Shown piece by piece: positions 9,201 through 15,711 of a stretch of 64,000 bases of DNA (positions are counted from its first letter, which is position 1; each line of letters begins with the position of its first letter). The notes under the pieces were generated by a model that ran no database searches, was not told the DNA's origin, and saw only the letters and a program-made list of their open reading frames with translations. The position numbers were made by a program, and so were the translations under genes. The stretch comes from Devosia sp. SD17-2 (GTDB taxonomy: Bacteria > Pseudomonadota > Alphaproteobacteria > Rhizobiales > Devosiaceae), in the NCBI RefSeq assembly GCF_029201565.1, contig NZ_CP104002.1:699001-763000 (forward strand), in the 5' to 3' direction.

Positions 9201-9745
9201 ACGCCGGTGGGCTTCTTGGCGAGCAGCAGTTCGAAGCGGCGGCGCAGTGGTTCTCCGAAGCGGCAGCCTTCGGCATGACCGACAGCCAGTTCAACCTAGG
9301 CATGCTCTATGCCCGCGGCCTCGGGGTCGATCAGGATTTCGAGCAGTCCTACAAATGGTTCTCGCTTGCAGCAATGAGCGGCGATAAGGACGCTGCCCAG
9401 GCGCGGGACGACATTGCCAAGTCGCTGACCGCCGAAGCCGTGAGCCGCCTGGGCAATGAGATTTCTGCCTGGACGATCAAGCCCGTGGCGCTGGACGTCA
9501 ATTTCGCCCCGATCGGGACCTGGATGGCCGAGTTCAACCCGGGCGATGCCATTGTCGCTCCGGATGTGACGACGCGTGTGCAGCAGGCCCTCAACAAGCT
9601 CGGCTTTGACGTTGGCAAGCCGGACGGCGTTGCCGGGCGCAAGACCGCCGAAGCCATCCGCGCCTTCGAGCGTGGCACAGGCATGACCGAGAGCGGCGTG
9701 ATCAACCCGCGCCTCCTCGCCGTACTGGGCAGCCAGCCGGTCTGA
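6233..9745 (+). CDS. podJ: PodJ-like polar localization protein (coiled coil - membrane segment - Sel1 repeats - peptidoglycan-binding domain)
   Basis: A 1170-residue protein with the layout of Caulobacter PodJ. A cytoplasmic half rich in Glu, Arg and Leu heptads predicts long coiled coils (about 30-520). An Ala/Pro-rich linker (about 520-760) follows, then one membrane segment (LLLAAALVAVSLLTLNLVL, about 767-786). The periplasmic part has Sel1/TPR-like repeats (about 898-1060, with GDPRAQFEVA, FAPAQYRLGNLFEAG and TDSQFNLGMLYARGLG). A C-terminal peptidoglycan-binding domain ends it (RVQQALNKLGFDVG...GVAGRKTAEAIRAFE, about 1110-1168). PodJ organises a new cell pole for pili and other polar structures. 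The Tad pilus locus in this window would be a plausible client. It is followed by a terminator. Confidence 0.8.
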   Translation: MARAYPHSDYADTPRKANGGEWQALRGELVALLDQVESRFARPAGDESALGGLSQRVRYLRGQVEAPEPALRRREALRTVKRAVDRFSPRDDRHDDDDDALTSAIAEIRSRQGAASISALDRRPSETPEFRELSGLVHGISDRLGRLEGDLRQQRGNSTQVMEVASQVEQLTQVVELLAGAVGETGQVKRLEAQIAGLGAMIEKGAQVDLGAINARLDDVSATVGKLAELQAQQMEREIVRQERDDAAPKGKGVAKLEPVMHAIEDSVRSVYDRIDAIEKSLALSSGDFERLTSEMAAFTQAMKDQTGSPDILVDRVEALVARMDGVDSGNGDVLALKDEIVGLQQAVLQGMEPRFVRIESRIEALSDRMAPVDTSAVEGQLKQLMSRMDEAGEQLDGLARLYHDASERSDFESLATMVAERTSDAVTRKAPAPVAMFGPESLKSIEDRISTLVRSVNKQPDIETLADIVAEKTSLAVAQARGPASGMDGTSMDALEKRMTALLNTAGRDTAERLTRLEAALASRAAPAATPTAPAAAMAAPIVAREEVEPFQMPQDDGLRLDNILSRLSSGPSDAMPDNPAEEAPLIDKGFKDIPARPAVVSAPVARNIPAEKKPEEPGRMQFDPNLVERPPRPQSSFALSEKEPFAPAMAAAAAPAVETPVSNTSTFVAAARRAQRARQEQTVVDTPASSLISRALARVRPAAKTEAQDELAPVAEAPVEKPAALKKSRRAPIIAADEPMADTTAEDDIEAIDAGQPGFLQRHRRPLLLAAALVAVSLLTLNLVLQRTVGQRSATMPVAEAAPEAVAPVNPAPSDDQSLVAPRIIDMIDATTVGSINPAPASFSRDPIAPPMPALLSAPSAEERLALASTGLTAEPVAEAVVASFDLPAEGVGPLELREAAAGGDPRAQFEVAAIFTEGRAVPQDLEEAARWYERSAAQGFAPAQYRLGNLFEAGTGVEKDLEKARLWYQRAAEAGNRMAMHNLAALYAGGLLGEQQFEAAAQWFSEAAAFGMTDSQFNLGMLYARGLGVDQDFEQSYKWFSLAAMSGDKDAAQARDDIAKSLTAEAVSRLGNEISAWTIKPVALDVNFAPIGTWMAEFNPGDAIVAPDVTTRVQQALNKLGFDVGKPDGVAGRKTAEAIRAFERGTGMTESGVINPRLLAVLGSQPV

Positions 9746-9763
9746 TCCGGCGGTATAGAATAC

Positions 9764-9800
9764 AAAAGGGATCCCCGGCGGAAATCCGGGGAGCCCTTTT
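9764..9800. terminator. Bidirectional terminator between podJ-like gene and coiled-coil operon
   Basis: AAAAGGG-AT-CCCCGG at 9764-9778 pairs with CCGGGG-AG-CCCTTTT at 9786-9800, and TTTT follows within a few bases. A/T tracts on both sides allow it to stop transcription from both convergent genes. A second perfect 7-bp hairpin (TGCGGCA...TGCCGCA, 9831-9849) sits nearer the end of the minus-strand operon. Confidence 0.75.
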
Positions 9801-9856
9801 AATTTTCAGTCGAGGCAAGCGGCCAATGTCTGCGGCATGGTGTGCCGCACCAAGCC

Positions 9857-11398
9857 CTAAAAGCCGCCGCCGGTCTTGAAGCCGGTGTGCTTTCGCGTGC
9901 CGGAGCTGCCGGTGCGGGGGCGGGAGAAGCCGCCGCCGCTATTGCCGGAGCTGCCGCCCCAGCCGCCACCAAAGCCGCCGGAGGGCTTGCTCTTGCGCGA
10001 AGAGCCGCCGCCAAAGCTGCTGTCTGGCCAGGGGAAAGTGCTGGCGCCACCGTCGGCCCAGGGGGAGGCCTTGGAGGGGCGGCGCGAGCCGGTATTGGCG
10101 CTCTGGCTGCCGCCGACGGCCCAATCCTGGCTGCGACGCCAGTGATCCCAGTAGCTGGACGCAGAAATGCCGCCGCGCAGGAAATCATTGAGCAGATCAC
10201 CCACGAGCTTGTCTTCGCGGAAACTCGAGCGGGGATCGTCGAACCGCTGCTTCTTGAATTCCCACTGGATGTCTTCGAGCTCGCGACGGCGGGCGGCGAG
10301 GATTTTCAGGCGATCACGCTGCTCGCGGGTCTCACCGTCTTCCTCGCGCATGCGCGCCCGGGCCTCGTCGATCTGGGCGATGATCGTGTCATCCTGGCTG
10401 GTGCGGGTGCGGCGCGCCTCGGCAAGGAGGGTCTTGAGGTCCTCCCGCTCGAGGGCGGCGGCCAGTTCTGTGGTGGCGGTATGGAAAGCCGGGTCGCGCC
10501 CTTCGGCGAGATCCTGCAGAGCCTGAGCAGCGGCGTCCCGACGGTCCTCGATGGTGACGATCCCGGCGTCGACCTGTTCAATGTCGGCCTGGATGCGGGT
10601 GATCTCGTCGCGCAGCGGCTTGCCGCCGGCCTCGTCCACAGCAGTCTCGCGCCAGGTTTCGAGCCGGGCTTCGGCGGCCTGAGCGTTCTCTTCCTGGCGC
10701 TCGGCATGTTCGCGCAGGCGCAGGGGCAGTTCGTTGAGCATGGCATAGTTCGGCCGCGCCTTGTGGTAGTCCACGAGGCGCGCAACCATGCCGTCAAAGA
10801 AGCGGACGAGATTATTGGCGCGATAGCTGGAGGTGCCGTAGCCGGCGTCCCACAGATACATGAACAGCGGATCGTCGCGGTAGGGCTTGCCCTTCTGTTC
10901 GCGATCAGTCTCGGCCATCTCGGTCTTGCGGATGGACTGCTCGGCAATCTCGCCCATTTCTTCGGCGGTGCGGCGCAGGGCCAGATATTCGGGATCGGCC
11001 TGAAGACGGGCGCTCTGCTGGCTGTCCAGCGCCTTGAGGGCTTCCTGTCGCTCGGTCAGGCGCGTGAGGGCGCTATTGCGCTGTTCGACGAGGCTGGTGC
11101 GTTCCGCTTCCAGTTCGGCGATGGCGCGCTCGGCCTTCTCGACGTTTTTGGCGTGACCCTTGAGCGTTTCACGCGCCCGCAGCTCGGCCGAGGACAGGCT
11201 ACCGTCCAGCTCGGGCTGCACCGACGGGTCGAGTTTGAGCCGGGCGAGCTGACGGAACAGTTCCGCCTCGCTTTCCTTGATCTTGGCGATGCGTTCGGAC
11301 GAGCGCGCCAGGCGCTTGGAAATCTCGTCTTCCTCACGGCGAATGTCGCGCATGGCCTCTTCGAGACTGGCTAGGGCTTCTGGACCACGAAGTGTCAT
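9857..11398 (-). CDS. Coiled-coil protein with Gly/Ser-rich C-terminal tail, function unknown
   Basis: A 513-residue protein I cannot assign. Residues 1-145 and about 235-400 are strongly charged with heptad spacing and should be coiled coil. Between them is a compact segment (DPEYLALRRTAEEMGEI...MYLWDAGYGTSSYRANNLVRFFDGMVARLVDYHKARPNYAMLNELPLRL). A second conserved-looking block is FREDKLVGDLLNDFLRGG, about 410-430. The last 80 residues are Gly/Ser/Lys/Arg-rich with repeated GGG and W. There is no signal peptide or membrane segment. It is the third gene of an operon, four bases after the DUF6384 gene. The Gly-rich basic tail may bind a membrane, a nucleic acid or a partner; this is a guess. 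Confidence 0.75.
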   Translation of the reverse strand: MTLRGPEALASLEEAMRDIRREEDEISKRLARSSERIAKIKESEAELFRQLARLKLDPSVQPELDGSLSSAELRARETLKGHAKNVEKAERAIAELEAERTSLVEQRNSALTRLTERQEALKALDSQQSARLQADPEYLALRRTAEEMGEIAEQSIRKTEMAETDREQKGKPYRDDPLFMYLWDAGYGTSSYRANNLVRFFDGMVARLVDYHKARPNYAMLNELPLRLREHAERQEENAQAAEARLETWRETAVDEAGGKPLRDEITRIQADIEQVDAGIVTIEDRRDAAAQALQDLAEGRDPAFHTATTELAAALEREDLKTLLAEARRTRTSQDDTIIAQIDEARARMREEDGETREQRDRLKILAARRRELEDIQWEFKKQRFDDPRSSFREDKLVGDLLNDFLRGGISASSYWDHWRRSQDWAVGGSQSANTGSRRPSKASPWADGGASTFPWPDSSFGGGSSRKSKPSGGFGGGWGGSSGNSGGGFSRPRTGSSGTRKHTGFKTGGGF

Positions 11399-11402
11399 TG
11401 CA

Positions 11403-12341
11403 TCACCACTCAGTCACCGCGCCGCCCAAGACCGGCATCAAATATTCAATGTCAAGAAAACCATCCGATTTGCGGCCGACTTCATTGGCCTGGATGATGC
11501 CATCGTCCCGCTTGTCAGCGGCAACGGCGTTGTAGACCTCTTCAGGTACACGCACGCCCCAGATCGGCACGATCTCGGTCTTGTCCGTCTCCTCATTGAG
11601 GATCGGCAGTGACAGCACATCCCCGTCCGGCGAAATGGCCTCGACGACGATGTAGTAATTGGTGGCGGCGGTGTTGATCTCGGGGAACGACCAGAAGCCG
11701 GACTGGACGTCCGGGCGATTGACCACGCGCAGCACATATTCCTGGCGGAGCTGATCGCGCAGGGCGGTCAGGCTCTCGACGGCACTGACGGCGCCTTCGC
11801 GATTGCCTTCGGCGGCGAAGGCCTTGCCGCGGCTCACCAGGGCATCGGCCTGCACCACGGCCTGCTGAACCTTGGTTTCTTCAAAGATTGTCTCGCGCAG
11901 CGCATCCATCTGGGCCGGCAGGCCTTCGGTCAGTTCGAGCCGGGCCTGCGCTGCCTGACCGGCCGTATAAGGCTGCCAGACGCCGAAATAGCCCACGCCC
12001 AGCGCGAGCAGGGCAACGACCGCGGCGATGACGGGCTTGCCCCAGCGCTTGCGACCGACATAGAGCCGAGCCAGGGACGTGCCCAGGCCCGGCGCAGGCG
12101 GAGCATAGGAGAACCGGCTTTCGGCCAGAGCCGAAACGCCCTCCTTGAGGATATGGTCAGGAACCTCGATACCCTGTTGGTGATAGATGTCCCGCAAACG
12201 ATTGATCAGCTGGGCCTCACGGGCCGCGCCGTCGAGTTCGCGGATCACCAGGTCCTGCCGGTGACGGAGCGTGTCGACCACGTCCATCGCCAGCATGACT
12301 TCATCGAGGGGAGCAGCGGGCTTTGCCGTCGCGTCACTCAT
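11403..12341 (-). CDS. DUF6384-type single-pass membrane protein
   Basis: A 312-residue protein with a cytoplasmic N-terminal helical region (about 1-115, including VDTLRHRQDLVIREL and RLRDIYHQQGIEVPDHILKEG) and one membrane segment (VIAAVVALLALGVGYFGVW, about 121-139). A probably periplasmic domain of mixed structure follows (about 140-312), including a helical hairpin and a region around FWSFPEINTAATNYYIVVEAI. I recognise it as DUF6384-like; no biochemical function is known to me. It is the middle gene of the operon, 33 bases after the TelA-like gene and 4 bases before the Gly-rich coiled-coil gene, so it could anchor the two soluble coiled-coil proteins to the membrane. Confidence 0.75.
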   Translation of the reverse strand: MSDATAKPAAPLDEVMLAMDVVDTLRHRQDLVIRELDGAAREAQLINRLRDIYHQQGIEVPDHILKEGVSALAESRFSYAPPAPGLGTSLARLYVGRKRWGKPVIAAVVALLALGVGYFGVWQPYTAGQAAQARLELTEGLPAQMDALRETIFEETKVQQAVVQADALVSRGKAFAAEGNREGAVSAVESLTALRDQLRQEYVLRVVNRPDVQSGFWSFPEINTAATNYYIVVEAISPDGDVLSLPILNEETDKTEIVPIWGVRVPEEVYNAVAADKRDDGIIQANEVGRKSDGFLDIEYLMPVLGGAVTEW

Positions 12342-12374
12342 CCTGCGCCATTATCCTCTTGGATAGTCGTGGTC

Positions 12375-13592
12375 TCAGTTACGGGTTTCGAGCAGAAGCG
12401 CATTGCCTTCGGCGGCAAGCGTTGCCAGGCGCCGCTTGCCGTCTTCGACCGCGTCACGGATCTCAGCCGAGTTCTTGGTCGAGGCGACACGCATCTCGTT
12501 GATGATGGTGCGGCTCTTCTCCTGGAAGTTCACCACCGAATCCACGAGCTTCTTGACGGCGTCGGCGCGCACGGTTGGGCCGTAGCCGGCCTTAACGGCC
12601 TCTTCCTGCACCTTGTCGCCGATCTCCGAAAGCGCCTCGAGGCTCTTGGACATGCCTTCCTTCATGGCGTTCAGGGTCTGGGTCGATTCATGCAGGCCGA
12701 ACATGCCGGTGAAGGACGCCGAAAGGGCGGTCAGCACGGTTTCATTGGTCGAGAAGAACGAGATCGACTGCTGGTAGACGCGCTCCTTGGCATTGGTCGT
12801 CTGCATCAGACGAGCCATCACCACCTCGGAGGTGTTGTAGGAAATGGTCAGATTGTCCGAGAGGTCCTTGGCGATCTGGTAGCGCTTTTCCTCGTTCTGC
12901 ATCTCACGCAGGCGCTCGTCGCGGGCCATTTCGAGGCGGGCTCGATCGGCCGGAACCTCGCCGGCATAGGCAGCCAGCTCGTCGGCGGATTTCTGCAGGA
13001 TGTTCTTCTTTTCGCCGAGGCGACCTTCGGCCGTGTGGAGCACTTCGAGCGCCATCACTTCGGCCTGCTTGAGAGCGCCGCGGAAGTCGCGATAGGCCTC
13101 GAGGATGGTCTGCTCGCGATCGATCTGGTCCTTGGTGTCCTTGGTGACGTCCAGATAAACGTCGCGGATCTTGTTGAAGCGGGTGGCGATGTCGCCGCGG
13201 CTGACCTTCATCCAGACGTTGGACACGCGCTCGACGAGGTCGAGCTTATTGTCCTCGAGCTGGTCGACCATCATTTTCGCGTCGTCGCGAATCGAGTCGA
13301 AGCCCTTGGTGATCTCTTCGTAGCGCTCGCCGATCTTCATGGCGGCGACCTGTTCGCGCACCACTTCGTTGAAGGCCGAGGCTTGGCTGAGGGTGCGGCC
13401 AATCAGGATCACGCGGGTTTCGTCGAGCTCGGTGATCTGACTGAGAAGACCGGTGATCGGCTGCTCGCCCTGGTTTTCCGGCCAGATGCCGAGATCCCGA
13501 ATGGCGTTAACCGCCTTGTCCAGATACTGGAGGGGCCGTTCGGCGATTGCCGAAGTGGGTGAAGCGGTAGCAGTGGTCACTTGATCGGTCAT
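12375..13592 (-). CDS. TelA-like coiled-coil protein heading the unknown operon
   Basis: A 405-residue, almost wholly helical, cytoplasmic-looking protein. Helical blocks include LVERVSNVWMKVSRGDIATR, EQTILEAYRDFRGALKQAEVMAL and RLREMQNEEKRYQIAKDLSDN. The order and spacing of helices, with a central long hairpin and a run near residues 270-330, remind me of TelA/YaaN toxic-anion resistance proteins. The identity is low and the match is inferred. The start at 13592 has a clear GGGAGCG ribosome site; the longer open frame upstream lacks one. It is followed by the DUF6384 and coiled-coil genes in the same orientation. Confidence 0.72.
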   Translation of the reverse strand: MTDQVTTATASPTSAIAERPLQYLDKAVNAIRDLGIWPENQGEQPITGLLSQITELDETRVILIGRTLSQASAFNEVVREQVAAMKIGERYEEITKGFDSIRDDAKMMVDQLEDNKLDLVERVSNVWMKVSRGDIATRFNKIRDVYLDVTKDTKDQIDREQTILEAYRDFRGALKQAEVMALEVLHTAEGRLGEKKNILQKSADELAAYAGEVPADRARLEMARDERLREMQNEEKRYQIAKDLSDNLTISYNTSEVVMARLMQTTNAKERVYQQSISFFSTNETVLTALSASFTGMFGLHESTQTLNAMKEGMSKSLEALSEIGDKVQEEAVKAGYGPTVRADAVKKLVDSVVNFQEKSRTIINEMRVASTKNSAEIRDAVEDGKRRLATLAAEGNALLLETRN

Positions 13593-13800
13593 TGATCGCT
13601 CCCTGAGAGTACGGACCTTATGGGCAGCAGCGCCTGTTAGCCCTAGATTGCTGTTGCCGTACGCGCTGACAATTGCGCCAGCGACTTTCGGCAACTATTT
13701 AGTCCATATTGGTGCGAAAAAGCCGCAGGTAAAGAGCGCCACGTAAACATGCGATAGACCGTTGTTTTTTCGCATCATATCTAAGGTCGAGGAGAGCCGG

Positions 13801-14277
13801 ATGGACTTTGGTGGTCGCTATCGCATCGGGGCGCATCGCGACGCCGTCTGGTCCGCCCTGAACGACCCCGAAATGCTCAAGGCGGCAATTCCGGGCTGCA
13901 GCCATATTGCGTGGTCGGGTGAAGGCACGCTCGACCTCGAAATCAAGGTCAATCTCGGCATCATGCAACCCACCTTCAAAGGTGAGCTGGCGCTGACCGA
14001 TGTCACGCCGGCCGAGCGCTATACGCTGTCGGGCCGGGGGAAGGGCGGTCTTCTCGGCCTTGCAGAAGGCTCTGCCGATGTTGCCCTCTCCGATGCAGGC
14101 GCCGACACCATGCTTGAATTCTCCGCTGCGGCGGGCGCCTCCGGGCAGATCATGAAGATGGGCAAGGCGCTGATCGGCAATTCGGCCCAGAAGGTAATCG
14201 ACGGATTTTTCGAGCGATTTGCGAGCGCGATGGGCGCCGAGATCGAAGCGCTGGAGCGCGTGGCGCCGGCGGAATAG
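13801..14277 (+). CDS. CoxG-like SRPBCC family protein
   Basis: A 158-residue START/SRPBCC-fold protein similar to carbon monoxide dehydrogenase subunit G. Features are the opening DFGGRYRIGAHRDAVWSALNDPEML, the AAIPGC motif near residue 30, and a C-terminal amphipathic helix (QKVIDGFFERFASAMGAEI). CoxG proteins help membrane attachment of CO dehydrogenase, but stand-alone paralogs are common and no coxSLM genes are present here, so the partner is unknown. The ATG at 13801 is preceded by GAGGAGAG. The frame is open 13 codons further upstream without a ribosome site. Confidence 0.82.
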   Translation: MDFGGRYRIGAHRDAVWSALNDPEMLKAAIPGCSHIAWSGEGTLDLEIKVNLGIMQPTFKGELALTDVTPAERYTLSGRGKGGLLGLAEGSADVALSDAGADTMLEFSAAAGASGQIMKMGKALIGNSAQKVIDGFFERFASAMGAEIEALERVAPAE

Positions 14278-14284
14278 ATCGGCG

Positions 14285-14299
14285 TTAACAAGGTTTTAA
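14285..14299. promoter_or_regulatory. Perfect CtrA-type box (TTAA-N7-TTAA)
   Basis: TTAA-CAAGGTT-TTAA followed by C matches the CtrA full-site consensus exactly. It lies 8 bases after the CoxG-like stop and about 97 bases before the 40-residue membrane peptide gene, so it most likely serves that small gene. Function is inferred from consensus only. Confidence 0.5.
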
Positions 14300-14395
14300 C
14301 CATGTCGCAATGTGACCTCTCCTGGCCATAATCTGGCCGGAGGGGAGGGTGTAGGAACGGCGCGCCTACTCCTTTCAATTTGAAGCAAATGCATC

Positions 14396-14518
14396 ATGAC
14401 CACCCAGACGCGTGACAGTCTCGCCCTCTATTTCATTGCCGCAGCGGCCTTACTGGTGACGCTTTTTGCGGATGCGGATCTCGGCACGCTGCTGGTGGCA
14501 ATGTTCGAGCGAATCTAG
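14396..14518 (+). CDS. Small predicted membrane protein (40 aa)
   Basis: ATG at 14396 opens a 40-codon frame ending in TAG. The product begins MTTQTRDSLALYF and continues into one long hydrophobic stretch (about residues 9-37) broken by two Asp residues, so it should be a single-pass membrane peptide. Codon use is like that of the neighbouring genes. No strong ribosome site is visible. A perfect CtrA-type box lies about 100 bases upstream. I do not recognise a family. It could be a chance frame, but the hydrophobic pattern and the otherwise empty gap favour a real gene. Confidence 0.45.
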   Translation: MTTQTRDSLALYFIAAAALLVTLFADADLGTLLVAMFERI

Positions 14519-14586
14519 CGCCGGGCACCGGTAAACAGGGCGCAAACCGTCCTGCGCCAATTTTGACCATTCGGAAAAATAAGCTG

Positions 14587-14610
14587 TGTCCCCCCTTGCA
14601 GCGGGGGACA
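14587..14610. promoter_or_regulatory. 8-bp inverted repeat upstream of nucleoside operon
   Basis: TGTCCCCC (14587-14594) and GGGGGACA (14603-14610) flank an 8-base spacer. It has no T-run after it. It lies about 90 bases before the first gene of the nucleoside uptake operon and may be an operator or a leader hairpin. Confidence 0.4.
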
Positions 14611-14650
14611 TTGCACGATTTTATCTTCCTCTAGCGCAAGCGGATTGTTT

Positions 14651-14684
14651 AGAAGCCCGGGCTTCTCGCAATCGCAGTGCGAGA
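14651..14684. promoter_or_regulatory. Overlapping palindromes in leader of nucleoside operon
   Basis: AGAAGCCCGGGCTTCT (14651-14666) is a perfect 16-base palindrome. It overlaps TCTCGCA-N7-TGCGAGA (14664-14684), a second perfect inverted repeat. The pair ends 17 bases before the start of the binding-protein gene. The arms are mutually exclusive as RNA hairpins, so this could be a repressor operator or a leader switch controlling the operon. Confidence 0.45.
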
Positions 14685-14701
14685 CAGGGAGATTGAAAAC
14701 A

Positions 14702-15706
14702 ATGAAATTCTCGACCCTTACCAAGGCTATCGCTGGTGGCGTTGCTCTGAGTGCGGTGCTTACGGGCGCAGCTCTGGCCGATCCTGCCCTGATCTATGAT
14801 CTGGGTGGCAAGTTCGACAAGTCGTTCAACGAAGCCGCCTATAACGGTGGTCAGGCCTGGAAAGAGGCCACGGGCGGCAATTTCTCCGATCTGGAACTGC
14901 AGAACGACGCTCAGCGCGAGCAGGCCCTGCGCCGTTTCGCTGGCCAGGGTGCCAATCCCATCGTGATGGCTGGTTTCTCCTGGACCGCAGCGCTTTCCGC
15001 TGTTGCGCCTGAATTCCCCGATACCAATTTCGTCGTGATCGACACCGTCGTCGATGCGCCGAACGTGCAGTCGATCCTGTTTGACGAGCACACCGGTTCC
15101 TACCTCGTCGGCGTTCTGGCCGCTCTCAAGTCCGAGACCGGCACCGTTGCCTTCGTCGGTGGCATGGACGTTCCGCTGATCCACAAGTTCTATTGCGGCT
15201 ATGCCCAGGGCGCCAAGGCTGCCAACCCGGACATCAATCTGATCGAAAACTACACCGGCACCACCCCGGCTGCCTGGAACGATCCGGTGACTGCCGGTGA
15301 GCTGACCAAGGCTGCGATCGACGCTGGCGCCGACGTGATCTTTGCCGCAGCTGGCGGCTCGGGCATGGGCGTGCTGCAGGCTGCCAAGGACGCCGGCAAG
15401 TTCTCCATCGGCGTGGACAGCAACCAGAACTACCTCCAGCCCGGATCGGTCCTGACCTCGATGCTCAAGCGCGTCGACGTGGCGGTGCAGAACGCGCTCA
15501 CCGAAGCGGCTGACGATGCCACCTTCAAGCCCGGCATCACCATTCTCGGCCTTGCCGAAGATGGCGTCGGCTATGCCGTCGATGAGCACAATGAAGCGCT
15601 GATCACGCCGGAAATGGCCGCAGCGGCCGAAGAGTACAAGGCCAAGATCATCGCCGGCGAGATCTCGGTCCACGACTACACTGCCGACTCGGCCTGTCCG
15701 CTCTAA
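14702..15706 (+). CDS. BMP-family nucleoside ABC transporter substrate-binding protein
   Basis: A 334-residue periplasmic binding protein of the BmpA/PnrA family. The signal peptide is residues 1-26 (hydrophobic core GGVALSAVLTGAALA). The mature part starts with DPALIYDLGGKFDKSFNEAA, the family's ligand-contacting opening, and contains NFVVIDTVVDAPNVQSILF and GVDSNQNYL. It has no lipobox Cys, as expected for a soluble Gram-negative binding protein. Family members bind purine and other nucleosides. The ATG has GGGAGA upstream. It is the first gene of an operon with the matching ATPase, two permeases and nucleoside-degrading enzymes, which supports nucleosides as cargo. Confidence 0.92.
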   Translation: MKFSTLTKAIAGGVALSAVLTGAALADPALIYDLGGKFDKSFNEAAYNGGQAWKEATGGNFSDLELQNDAQREQALRRFAGQGANPIVMAGFSWTAALSAVAPEFPDTNFVVIDTVVDAPNVQSILFDEHTGSYLVGVLAALKSETGTVAFVGGMDVPLIHKFYCGYAQGAKAANPDINLIENYTGTTPAAWNDPVTAGELTKAAIDAGADVIFAAAGGSGMGVLQAAKDAGKFSIGVDSNQNYLQPGSVLTSMLKRVDVAVQNALTEAADDATFKPGITILGLAEDGVGYAVDEHNEALITPEMAAAAEEYKAKIIAGEISVHDYTADSACPL

Positions 15707-15711
15707 GCGGC

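Noticed and set aside
9857..10110. Gly-rich tail of the coiled-coil protein as a TPM/YgcG-type domain
   Set aside because: The tail composition is similar, but the TPM domain and signal peptide are missing, so only the composition matches.
12375..13694. Longer form of the TelA-like protein starting at 13694
   Set aside because: The added 34 residues lack a ribosome site and conserved character; the ATG at 13592 has a strong site.
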